Source: Alistipes sp. (GTDB taxonomy: Bacteria; Bacteroidota; Bacteroidia; Bacteroidales; Rikenellaceae). From it: 9,556 bases of DNA. Below, piece by piece: positions 1 to 6,514 of this stretch (position 1 is the first letter of the stretch; every line of letters starts with the position of its first letter). The position numbers and the translations under genes were made by a program. The notes below the pieces were generated by a model that was given only the letters and a program-made list of their open reading frames with translations, was not told the origin of the DNA and did no database searches. The DNA is taken from the NCBI GenBank assembly GCA_017384185.1, contig JAFNUH010000265.1, positions 1 to 9,556 on the forward strand. The letters run 5' to 3'.

Positions 1-843
1 ACAAATAGTGAGCCAAAAAGAGTAGCAAACGGTGATAACACCTCTCCGCAGCGCCCTCCACGTCCTCGCCGACCACGTATGCGTCTTCCATTTGACGACC
101 GTAAGCAGGATGCTGGAGAGTGGGCTTATGACCATCGTATAGGATTGAGTATGATGGTTATAGTCTATCTTATTTTGGGCATTGCGTTCTTTGCATCGAA
201 GATTGTCATCGGCTCTCGTCCCCATATGCAGGGTATCTATGTTGACCTGCAAACATTGGCTGAGTTGGAGGCTGAAAAGGAGCGTTTGGAGCGTGAAATA
301 GAACTTAAGCAGCAGGATGATATCGATTGGTCGGCGGTGCGTAACCGTATGTCGAACGACGCTTTGCTCAACGAGAATTTGCGTGACGATAGAGGTACAA
401 ATACCTCGGAGATAAACGAGTCGGCACGAGATATTGCGGCTGGTATGGCAGCCAACCGTGCAGCCTACGAGGCTGGTATGGCGGAGGCTCAGTCAATCCT
501 TGACGCTGAGCGTGCGAAACCATCGGATAGCGATAAATCATCGAAGGGGCAGGATGCAAAGTATAAGGGTGGCGTTACGGTGCGCTACTCATTCAAGGAC
601 CCTGTACGTACGAAGCGAGATTTGGTTATTCCAGCCTACAAGTGTGAGGCGGGAGGTCAGGTTGAGGTTGCCGTTGTGCTGGACCAGGGTGGTGAGGTAA
701 TCTCGGCTCGAGTAATTTCGGGCGGTGATGAGCGGATGCGTGAGGAGGCTCTCAAGGCTGCTCGTGCTTCGCTGTTTAACATTGATAATACGGCTCCTGC
801 ACGCCATAGCGGAACCATAACATATACGTTTATTCCTCAGTAG
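1..843 (+). CDS. TonB-like energy transducer, 5'-partial
   Basis: The frame is open from the first base of the window with no stop. The first in-frame ATG (79) has no ribosome binding site, so the true start probably lies upstream and the gene is cut by the window edge. Numbering from that ATG, a short basic cytoplasmic part precedes one membrane segment (about 21-45). The preceding codons are rich in Pro and Arg. A charged, probably coiled-coil stretch follows (about 56-80), then a low-complexity Ala/Glu-rich linker and a C-terminal TonB-like domain (about 165-254). That domain has the family pattern GQVEVAVVLDQGGEVISARV, then an Ala-rich helix, 'LFNID', and a final beta strand ending TYTFIPQ. 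Such proteins link an ExbB/ExbD-type proton channel in the inner membrane to outer-membrane transporters. The usual periplasmic Pro-Lys/Pro-Glu spacer is not seen, so this is a TonB-related protein rather than classical TonB. Partners are presumably encoded upstream, outside the window. Confidence 0.85.
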   Translation, partial: TNSEPKRVANGDNTSPQRPPRPRRPRMRLPFDDRKQDAGEWAYDHRIGLSMMVIVYLILGIAFFASKIVIGSRPHMQGIYVDLQTLAELEAEKERLEREIELKQQDDIDWSAVRNRMSNDALLNENLRDDRGTNTSEINESARDIAAGMAANRAAYEAGMAEAQSILDAERAKPSDSDKSSKGQDAKYKGGVTVRYSFKDPVRTKRDLVIPAYKCEAGGQVEVAVVLDQGGEVISARVISGGDERMREEALKAARASLFNIDNTAPARHSGTITYTFIPQ

Positions 844-1241
844 TGAAGCGACTATTCTACATACTCCTAACCCTTGTTGCCTACGTGGCAATCTCTAATG
901 TCGAGGATTTTAACTTCGGCAAGGAGGATTGTGTATGCAAGGATGCAGACTCGTTGGTGGGTAGTATAGATAACGCCTACAAGGCTGAACAGCTCTGTTG
1001 TCTGGAGTACAACAACGATATGTTGCGCACGCCACGTAGCGTTCAGACGCTGGGGCAAAATAATAATAGTCAAGCAAATAACGTGGTGCGATGCCGTGTC
1101 GAGTCGCACCTCAAATCAATTTCGCAGGCAGTCCCTGACCGCCACGCAGGACACGTTACACGAATCTTTGAATTTAATCACTTCAGGTCGTCGCTTCGCA
1201 TAACATACTACCTCTATGCGTTGTGCCGACTTCGTATTTAG
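843..1241 (+). CDS. small membrane-anchored or exported hypothetical protein
   Basis: The protein has 132 residues and no recognised domain. It starts at a GTG whose first base is the last base of the upstream TAG stop, which indicates translational coupling to the TonB-like gene and a shared operon. The N-terminus (MKRLFYILLTLVAYVAIS) is a short basic segment followed by a hydrophobic stretch, so it is a signal peptide or single membrane anchor. A Cys-rich part (EDCVC around 28-32, LCC around 52-54) and a polar Asn/Gln-rich middle follow. The C-terminus (FRSSLRITYYLYALCRLRI) is basic and aromatic. Coupling to a TonB-like gene suggests an envelope function, but nothing in the sequence identifies it. 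The alternative that it is a chance ORF is unlikely given the exact stop/start overlap and the signal-like N-terminus. Confidence 0.65.
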   Translation: MKRLFYILLTLVAYVAISNVEDFNFGKEDCVCKDADSLVGSIDNAYKAEQLCCLEYNNDMLRTPRSVQTLGQNNNSQANNVVRCRVESHLKSISQAVPDRHAGHVTRIFEFNHFRSSLRITYYLYALCRLRI

Positions 1242-1309
1242 CCAATAGACATTTTACGGAAATGCACTCCGTGACCGTCGGTGATGGTTGCGTGGGTGAG
1301 GTATGTAAA

Positions 1310-1340
1310 TTTGGGAAATATAGTGTGTGCAGTAAATTTG
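1310..1340 (+). promoter_or_regulatory. consensus Bacteroidetes promoter
   Basis: TTTG at 1310-1313, a spacer of exactly 19 bases, and TAAATTTG at 1333-1340 match the known Bacteroidetes primary-sigma promoter (TTTG, about 19-21 bases, TAnnTTTG). Transcription would begin a few bases after 1340, giving the 1447 gene an untranslated leader of roughly 100 nt. A second TAAATTTG copy at 1306-1313 overlaps the -33 box. It could be a weaker upstream start, but has no good -33 of its own. Confidence 0.6.
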
Positions 1341-1356
1341 TGATGCTGCACACACT
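1322..1356. repeat. perfect 11-bp inverted repeat around a promoter -7 box
   Basis: Arms AGTGTGTGCAG (1322-1332) and CTGCACACACT (1346-1356) are exact reverse complements separated by 13 bases. The TAAATTTG -7 box lies in the central loop. No T-tract follows on the + strand, so it does not look like an intrinsic terminator. The position suits an operator for a dimeric regulator that blocks the -7/start region. It could also form a hairpin in any transcript reading through from the upstream operon. Confidence 0.55.
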
Positions 1357-1360
1357 TAAA

Positions 1361-1419
1361 ATGGTTATGGCACCATATAAGCCAAAACGGGTCGTTGACC
1401 CACCGAGGGAAAATCCCTC
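1361..1419 (+). promoter_or_regulatory. structured 5' leader with three short hairpins
   Basis: Three consecutive inverted repeats lie between the promoter and the 1447 start: ATGGT/ACCAT (1361-1365 and 1372-1376), GGGTC/GACCC with a GTT loop (1389-1393 and 1397-1401), and GAGGGA/TCCCTC with an AAA loop (1405-1410 and 1414-1419). The last two are GC-rich with tight loops and only three bases apart. There is no T-tract, so termination is not indicated. They may stabilise the mRNA or mediate post-transcriptional control. No known riboswitch class was recognised. Confidence 0.35.
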
Positions 1420-1446
1420 AATTGTCTATTCGTAAAGAAAAAAGTG

Positions 1447-1947
1447 ATGAAAAATTATGATATGCGTGAGGCGTTGTACGCCTTGCCTGACGGGATTGTA
1501 CGTCCCTGTCGCAAGCCTGTGACCATCCCCGTGCTCGTTACGGTGGCGGGAGTAGTTATGCTTTTGCTTAATAGTATGCTCCCCGCCGAGGCTGAGTATG
1601 CTAATCTTAAATCGGCTATTATTCTGTTCGGTGCGGTGTTTGTTGTCGTAGGTCTTATAGTGAGCATCGTTCGTTTCAGTGGTGGTAGCACAAACCCTTG
1701 GCACGTGATTGATGGTTGCTTCTTGAAACGTGAGGAGCTTAAATTCGTCAAAGAGCGTAGTTCAGAGGTTAAGAATTTGGTGCGTAAGGGAGATTTTACT
1801 ACCTTGCGCTCGCTTCCCGAAGATGGCGTTTCGGCTGTGACGGTTGTTATCTACTCATCTCCCCGTAGTAAGTTTTGTGCTGCGCAGGTCTTTGAGTATA
1901 TCGACCTTGAGTTGCAACCCGTTGACGATTTGAAGATTGTAATGTAA
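1447..1947 (+). CDS. two-TM membrane protein of unknown function
   Basis: The protein has 166 residues from the ATG at 1447. An adjacent GTG at 1444 would add one residue. An A-rich stretch precedes the start, as is usual in Bacteroidetes where Shine-Dalgarno sequences are weak. It has a short N-terminal cytoplasmic part (YALPDGIVRPCRKPV), two hydrophobic segments (about 27-43 and 57-76) joined by a short loop, and a soluble C-terminal domain of about 85 residues. That domain has a basic/acidic helix (LKREELKFVKERSSEVKNL) and a beta-rich end (TVVIYSSPRSKFCAAQVFEY). No catalytic or binding motif was recognised. It follows its own promoter and structured leader and lies 59 bases upstream of the antiporter gene in the same direction, so the two may be co-transcribed. 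Function is unknown. Confidence 0.72.
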   Translation: MKNYDMREALYALPDGIVRPCRKPVTIPVLVTVAGVVMLLLNSMLPAEAEYANLKSAIILFGAVFVVVGLIVSIVRFSGGSTNPWHVIDGCFLKREELKFVKERSSEVKNLVRKGDFTTLRSLPEDGVSAVTVVIYSSPRSKFCAAQVFEYIDLELQPVDDLKIVM

Positions 1948-1948
1948 T

Positions 1949-1977
1949 AATTCGAGTCACGGGTAGCGAATTTTTTT
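1949..1977 (+). terminator. weak candidate intrinsic terminator
   Basis: AATTCG (1949-1954) and CGAATT (1967-1972) pair across a 12-base loop and run into seven Ts (1971-1977). The stem is short and AT-rich, so termination would be weak or partial. It lies between the two-TM gene and the antiporter gene and might attenuate read-through. Confidence 0.3.
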
Positions 1978-2006
1978 AGGTAATAAAGATAAGGTTTAGA
2001 TTTTTA

Positions 2007-3494
2007 ATGGAGAATATTTTATTGGTTTGGGCGATGCTGCTTTTCGTTGCTGTGGTGGCAGGTAAGGTGGCATATCGTTTTGGTGCGCCAGCATTGTTGC
2101 TCTTCTTGGGCGTGGGTATGATTTTTGGACTAAAGTTTATCAACTTTGAGTCGTTTGAGTTTACCCAATTTATTGGTATGCTGGCACTTTGTATCATCCT
2201 CTTTTCGGGAGGTATGGATACTAAATTCTCTGAGATTAAACCTATCCTTGGACCGGGTGTCGTGTTGGCTACCTTGGGTGTAGCTATGACAGCGTTGCTT
2301 TGTGGAACGTTTATCTATCTCTTCTCGGGATGGGTTGGTCTGGCTTTGTCGTTCCCCGTGGCTCTTTTATTGGCATCCACGATGGCATCTACCGACTCGG
2401 CGTCGGTTTTCTCAATTCTCCGCTCGAAAAAGCAGGGTCTAAGGCAGAATCTGCGCCCGCTTCTGGAGTTGGAGAGTGGTAGTAACGACCCGATGGCTTA
2501 TATGCTTACGGTAGTTATGGTATCGGTGGTGATGAACGAAGGAATAGGCACTGGCTGGGGCGAGTGTATTATGAAGTTTGTTGTTCAGATGTTGGTCGGT
2601 TGCGCTTTGGGTTATGGTATCGGTCGTTTGGCTGTGTTTGCTATAAACCGCATCAACATCAAGAACAACGCCTCGCTATATTCGGTGCTGCTGCTTGCGT
2701 TTGTGTTCTTCTCGTTCTCGTTCACCACGCTGGTTTGGGGTAATGGTTATTTAGCGGTGTATATCACGGGCTTAGTTGTTGGAAATCACAAGATTGCACA
2801 CCGAGGAAACCTGACTACATTCTTTGATGGTTTTACTTGGTTGGCGCAGATTGTAATGTTCCTCGTAATTGGTCTTTTGGTCGATGCACGTGAGCTGTTG
2901 AAGCCCGAAGTATTGCTGTTAGGTGGCGCCGTAGGAGCATTTATGATTCTTGTGGCTCGCCCCGTGTCGGTATTTTTGGCGTTGGCGCCCTTCCGCCGAT
3001 TCTCGGCAAAGGCTCGACTATACATATCGTGGGTTGGTCTGCGAGGTGCTGTCCCTATTATATTTGCAACTTATCCCATCGTTGAGGGCGTAGGTGGCGG
3101 ACGACTTATATTTAATGTCGTATTTATGGGTACGCTTATCTCTCTCCTGGTGCAGGGTACAACGGTCAGTGCTATGGCTAACTGGTTGGGTCTTGCCTTC
3201 GAGGAGAAGGAGCCGTTGTTTAAGGTTGGTATTCCCGATTCGATTAAGAGTAACTTCTCGGAGATTGTCGTTACCGATTCGATGCTTAAAAATGGCTGTA
3301 CGCTGCGTGATATTGATATTGCCGACAACACTTTGGTTGTGATGATTTCACGCAATGACAATTACTTTGTGCCTCGTGGAAATACCGAGCTTGCCGTCGG
3401 TGACCGTCTGTTGGTTGTCTCTGACCGTGATGAGCAGGAACTTCAGCAGATGTATGATACATTAGGTATCAAAGAGGTAATGCAGTTAAGATAG
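2007..3494 (+). CDS. nhaP2: K+(Na+)/H+ antiporter, CPA1/NhaP2-like, with RCK_C domain
   Basis: This 495-residue inner-membrane protein exchanges K+ or Na+ for protons, serving pH and cation homeostasis. Residues about 1-395 form the CPA1 Na+/H+ exchanger domain with about 12 hydrophobic segments. Family motifs are visible: TDSASVF (129-135) with the conserved Asp130, the paired Asn-Asp of ELESGSNDP (160-161) typical of electroneutral CPA1 exchangers, and GLRGAVP (344-350) with its conserved Arg. Residues about 409-490 form an RCK_C (TrkA_C) domain, including VGDRLLVVSD (464-473), which in relatives senses a ligand and gates transport. There is no RCK_N domain, which is normal for the NhaP2/CvrA type. 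The protein is shorter than E. coli CvrA, which carries an extra C-terminal domain. The nhaP2 symbol rests on this architecture. Ion preference cannot be read from sequence. The ATG at 2007 follows an AT-rich stretch, and a strong terminator follows the gene. Confidence 0.92.
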   Translation: MENILLVWAMLLFVAVVAGKVAYRFGAPALLLFLGVGMIFGLKFINFESFEFTQFIGMLALCIILFSGGMDTKFSEIKPILGPGVVLATLGVAMTALLCGTFIYLFSGWVGLALSFPVALLLASTMASTDSASVFSILRSKKQGLRQNLRPLLELESGSNDPMAYMLTVVMVSVVMNEGIGTGWGECIMKFVVQMLVGCALGYGIGRLAVFAINRINIKNNASLYSVLLLAFVFFSFSFTTLVWGNGYLAVYITGLVVGNHKIAHRGNLTTFFDGFTWLAQIVMFLVIGLLVDARELLKPEVLLLGGAVGAFMILVARPVSVFLALAPFRRFSAKARLYISWVGLRGAVPIIFATYPIVEGVGGGRLIFNVVFMGTLISLLVQGTTVSAMANWLGLAFEEKEPLFKVGIPDSIKSNFSEIVVTDSMLKNGCTLRDIDIADNTLVVMISRNDNYFVPRGNTELAVGDRLLVVSDRDEQELQQMYDTLGIKEVMQLR

Positions 3495-3507
3495 TATATA
3501 ATAATTG

Positions 3508-3539
3508 AAAAAAGGCTGTCGATTTCGACAGCCTTTTTT
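3508..3539. terminator. bidirectional intrinsic terminator
   Basis: AAAAAAGGCTGTCGA (3508-3522) and its exact reverse complement (3525-3539) form a GC-rich stem with a tight loop. It is flanked by As on one side and Ts on the other, so it works in both directions. It sits 13 bases past the antiporter stop and 20 bases from the korB stop and so ends both convergent transcription units. Confidence 0.92.
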
Positions 3540-3559
3540 ATTAAATCAATTTTATGAGA

Positions 3560-4591
3560 TTACTTAATCTCCCAGGTCTCTCCCGAACGGAGCAGGTCAT
3601 CCATACAAGTAATCTTCGATGATGCCTTAACCTCAGCGAGCTGCTGCTCAACACGCTGGTCGTAGATGTTCTCATCCTTAACATCACGAATAACACCCAC
3701 TGCTACGGGGTACTCGGGCCACTTCATTGCAGCCAACATTGAGTGAAGCGTAGTATCCTCGGTGTGTGCGTCGTGTGTGAGCACATCATCCTCAGTATAT
3801 CCATCCTCGCCGATGGTTACAACCTTCAGGCGCATATTCTCGAACACAAGACCCTTCTGGTTGTCCTTACCGAAGAGCATCTTCTCGCCGTGACGCAAAG
3901 TGATTGTATTCTCGGTACGTGTAGCCTTATCTGCGGCAAATGCAGCGTGAGTCTTGTCGTTGAAGATAACGCAGTTTACCAACGCCTCTACTACTGCCAT
4001 ACCCTTATGCTTTGCAGCTGCTACCAAGCAATCCTTAGTGAGCATCACCTCTGCATCGATTGTACGTGCGAAGAATGTACCCTTAGCACCAATTACCAAC
4101 TCACCCGGGTTAAATGGCTTCTCGATAGTACCATAGGGTGAAGTCTTTGTAATCTTACCCAACTTTGTAGTGGGTGAGTACTGACCCTTCGTAAGACCAT
4201 AAATCTCGTTGTTGAAGAGAATCATATTGAGGTCGATGTTACGACGGATTGCGTGGATGAAGTGGTTACCACCGATAGCAAGTGAGTCACCGTCGCCCGA
4301 ACATACCCATACCGAGAGGTCGGGGTTAGCAACCTTGATACCCGTAGCCACAGCGTTTGCACGACCGTGGATAGTGTGGAAACCAAAGGTCTTCATATAG
4401 TAGATGAATCGTGACGAGCAACCGATACCCGAAACGAATGTGAACTTATTGTGCGGAATGTCCAACGCATCAGCCACTTCGGGCATAGCACGCTGTACGG
4501 CATTTAAGATGGCGTGGTCGCCACAGCCAGGACACCATTTAACTTGCTGGTCGCTCTTGAAATCCGCAGGTGTATATTTATATTCTGCCAT
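3560..4591 (-). CDS. korB: 2-oxoacid:ferredoxin oxidoreductase, beta subunit (KorB)
   Basis: The 343-residue catalytic subunit binds thiamine diphosphate and a [4Fe-4S] cluster. With KorA it converts 2-oxoglutarate (probable substrate), CoA and oxidised ferredoxin to succinyl-CoA, CO2 and reduced ferredoxin in the cytoplasm. From the chosen start, CPGC gives Cys20 and Cys23, and GIGCSS and NCVIFND give Cys58 and Cys207. These match the four cluster ligands of the PFOR beta domain. The thiamine diphosphate/Mg site is GDGD (99-102) with NNEIYGL (127-133). I chose the ATG at 4591, 12 bases after the korA stop. A TTG at 4597 would add two residues (MAMAEYKY) and is less likely. Length is typical of KorB. 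A related substrate such as pyruvate or a branched-chain 2-oxoacid cannot be excluded. The gene is cotranscribed with korA and ends at the shared terminator. Confidence 0.92.
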   Translation of the reverse strand: MAEYKYTPADFKSDQQVKWCPGCGDHAILNAVQRAMPEVADALDIPHNKFTFVSGIGCSSRFIYYMKTFGFHTIHGRANAVATGIKVANPDLSVWVCSGDGDSLAIGGNHFIHAIRRNIDLNMILFNNEIYGLTKGQYSPTTKLGKITKTSPYGTIEKPFNPGELVIGAKGTFFARTIDAEVMLTKDCLVAAAKHKGMAVVEALVNCVIFNDKTHAAFAADKATRTENTITLRHGEKMLFGKDNQKGLVFENMRLKVVTIGEDGYTEDDVLTHDAHTEDTTLHSMLAAMKWPEYPVAVGVIRDVKDENIYDQRVEQQLAEVKASSKITCMDDLLRSGETWEIK

Positions 4592-4603
4592 AGCCAAAGT
4601 AGT

Positions 4604-6448
4604 TTATAGTAATGAATTGAATTTCTCTTTCAGCTCAACCATAGTGAAGGGCTGACCCTCGGTCTTGTTGTACTGCTCGAATGTGTAGTTCTGGAACATC
4701 TGACGCATATACGATGCAAACTGACCCTCGTTAAGCTCGCATACCAAAAGGTGCTTGTGACCCTTCAGGAGCTCCTCTACGCCGTAAGGCATAGGGTTGA
4801 GGTAGTTGAAGTGGAGGTGAGCAACGCTCTTACCCTCCTCCTGCAAGTCACGTACAGCAGCCTCCAAATGACCCTTAGTACCGCCCCAGCCGATAACCAA
4901 CAGGTCGGCGTCGGCAGCACCCATAATCTCGGGTGTAGGCAACTCGTCAGCAACCTTTGCCACCTTCTCAGCACGTGTGCGAGTCATCTCCTGGTGGTTT
5001 GCAGGGTCGTATGAGATTGTACCACGCAAGTGGTCCTTCTCCAAACCGCCGATACGGTGCTCCAAGCCCTTCTTGCCGGGGAATGCCCAGCCACGAGCCA
5101 AGTTCTCACCACGAGCATAAGGCTTGAACTCCTCACCCTCGGCAACAGCGTTCACGATGGGCGGGAAGATAGCGGGGTAGTCTGCCATTGAGGGGATACG
5201 CCAAGGCTCAGAACCGTTAGCGATAAAGCCGTCGGTCAAGAGGATTACGGGAGTCATATGCTCCATAGCAATCTTCGATGCCATAAATGCGTAGTGGAAA
5301 CAGTCGCTGGGCGATGATGCTGCGATAACAACCATCGGACACTCACCGTTGCGACCATACAATGCCTGCATCAAGTCGCTCTGTTCGGTCTTTGTGGGAA
5401 GACCTGTTGAGGGACCACCACGCTGAACATCAACAACAACCAACGGAAGCTCAGCCATCACAGCCAAACCCATAGCCTCGCTCTTGAGCGAAAGACCAGG
5501 ACCTGATGTTGTTGTTACGGCGAAGTTACCTGCATAAGCTGCACCGATAGATGTGCAGATACCTGCAATCTCATCCTCAGCCTGCACGGTCTTAACGCCT
5601 AAGTTCTTGTGCTTTGCCAACTCCTCCAGGATAACAGTTGCGGGAGTGATGGGGTATGAGCCACAGAAGAGGGGCAGACCCGACTTCTCGCTCGCAGCGA
5701 TGAATCCCCACGCCGTAGCAACGTTACCGTTGATTGAGCGGTATGTGCCCTTCTGCTTAGGAGCCTCGGCAATGCGATATGTATTTGCAAACTGATGTGT
5801 ATTTGCTGCGTAGTTGTAACCTGCATCGATAGCACGCTTGTTAGCCTCGGCTACGGCAGGGTTCTTCTTTGCAAACTTTGAGTCGATATAGCGCTTTGCA
5901 TACTCCTCGCTCTGGTTGTAGATGTAGAAGCAAATGCCGAGCGCAAACATATTCTTACACTTTACTACCGACTTGTTATCCAAGCCCATATCTGCCAAAG
6001 CAGCCTTTGTCATAGTGGTGATGTCGGGAATAACTACGTTGTAGCCCTCCAAGCCCAACTCAGCGATGGGGTCGAGTGTTGCGAAGCCAGCCTTTTTGAG
6101 GTTATCCTCGGTGATGGTGTCGCCGTCGATGATTACCGTAGCATCCTTCTTGAGCCACTTGCGATTAGCCTTCAACGCTGCGGGGTTCATTGCAACCAAT
6201 GCATCGCAGAAGTCGCCCGGGTTTGTCACCTCGCCTGAACCGATGTGTACTTGAAAGCCTGATACACCCGCTACCGTACCTTGTGGCGCACGTATCTCGG
6301 CGGGGTAGTCGGGGAAGGTAGAGATACCCTTACCTTCGAGAGCCGATGTGTTCGAGAAGAGTGTACCTGTGAGCTGCATACCATCTCCTGAGTCACCAGA
6401 GAAACGGATTACAACATCCTTTAACTCTTTCGCATTAAGATTTTCCAT
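4604..6448 (-). CDS. korA: 2-oxoacid:ferredoxin oxidoreductase, fused gamma-alpha subunit (KorA)
   Basis: The 614-residue partner of KorB is a gamma/alpha fusion. Residues about 10-190 are the gamma (POR-type) domain with the FSGDSGDGMQLTG motif (16-28). Residues about 235-430 are the alpha PFOR N-terminal domain, with GSYPITPAT (263-271), QAEDEIA (289-295, the Glu that activates thiamine), TSGPG (314-318) and GGPSTGLPTKTEQ (344-356). About 514-614 is the C-terminal transketolase-like domain. Length and domain order fit the two-subunit KorAB enzymes. No ferredoxin-like (delta) subunit gene is adjacent, consistent with this type, in which the only cluster is in KorB. The low-potential electrons would feed ferredoxin-dependent biosynthesis or anaerobic redox balance. 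The gene is first in the korAB operon. A TAnnTTTG box lies 55-62 bases upstream and a small hairpin sits just before the start codon. Confidence 0.94.
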   Translation of the reverse strand: MENLNAKELKDVVIRFSGDSGDGMQLTGTLFSNTSALEGKGISTFPDYPAEIRAPQGTVAGVSGFQVHIGSGEVTNPGDFCDALVAMNPAALKANRKWLKKDATVIIDGDTITEDNLKKAGFATLDPIAELGLEGYNVVIPDITTMTKAALADMGLDNKSVVKCKNMFALGICFYIYNQSEEYAKRYIDSKFAKKNPAVAEANKRAIDAGYNYAANTHQFANTYRIAEAPKQKGTYRSINGNVATAWGFIAASEKSGLPLFCGSYPITPATVILEELAKHKNLGVKTVQAEDEIAGICTSIGAAYAGNFAVTTTSGPGLSLKSEAMGLAVMAELPLVVVDVQRGGPSTGLPTKTEQSDLMQALYGRNGECPMVVIAASSPSDCFHYAFMASKIAMEHMTPVILLTDGFIANGSEPWRIPSMADYPAIFPPIVNAVAEGEEFKPYARGENLARGWAFPGKKGLEHRIGGLEKDHLRGTISYDPANHQEMTRTRAEKVAKVADELPTPEIMGAADADLLVIGWGGTKGHLEAAVRDLQEEGKSVAHLHFNYLNPMPYGVEELLKGHKHLLVCELNEGQFASYMRQMFQNYTFEQYNKTEGQPFTMVELKEKFNSLL

Positions 6449-6451
6449 AAT

Positions 6452-6465
6452 ATTCGATTACGAAT
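6452..6465 (-). promoter_or_regulatory. small hairpin directly upstream of the korA start
   Basis: ATTCG and CGAAT arms with a four-base loop lie three bases from the korA ATG. In the mRNA this could occlude the ribosome landing site. It is short and AT-rich, so the effect would be modest and it may be chance. Confidence 0.25.
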
Positions 6466-6502
6466 TATTTAAGTTTAGTAATTATATGCGTTAAATATTT
6501 GA

Positions 6503-6510
6503 CAAAGATA
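6503..6510 (-). promoter_or_regulatory. candidate korAB promoter -7 box
   Basis: On the minus strand this reads TATCTTTG, an exact match to the Bacteroidetes TAnnTTTG box. No TTTG is found at the expected upstream distance (about 6530-6533). The -33 region would fall inside the end of the EamA transporter gene. A start near 6495 would give korA a leader of about 45-50 nt. Read-through from the transporter gene is a second possible source of korAB transcripts because no terminator separates them. Confidence 0.45.
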
Positions 6511-6514
6511 TACT

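Noticed and set aside
589..891. 100-residue ORF antisense to the TonB-like gene
   Set aside because: It overlaps a supported coding frame and has no recognisable domain or promoter.
1223..1435. 70-residue ORF downstream of the small exported protein
   Set aside because: It overlaps the end of the upstream gene, has no coding-like composition, and would contain the consensus promoter and the inverted repeat. It is better explained as non-coding leader.
3743..4141. 132-residue ORF antisense to korB
   Set aside because: It is an opposite-strand shadow of a well-supported enzyme gene, with odd Cys-rich composition and no start signal.
4592..4597. TTG start adding two residues to KorB
   Set aside because: The ATG two codons later gives the usual N-terminus (MAEYKYTP) and is a stronger start codon. 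Neither has a clear ribosome binding site.
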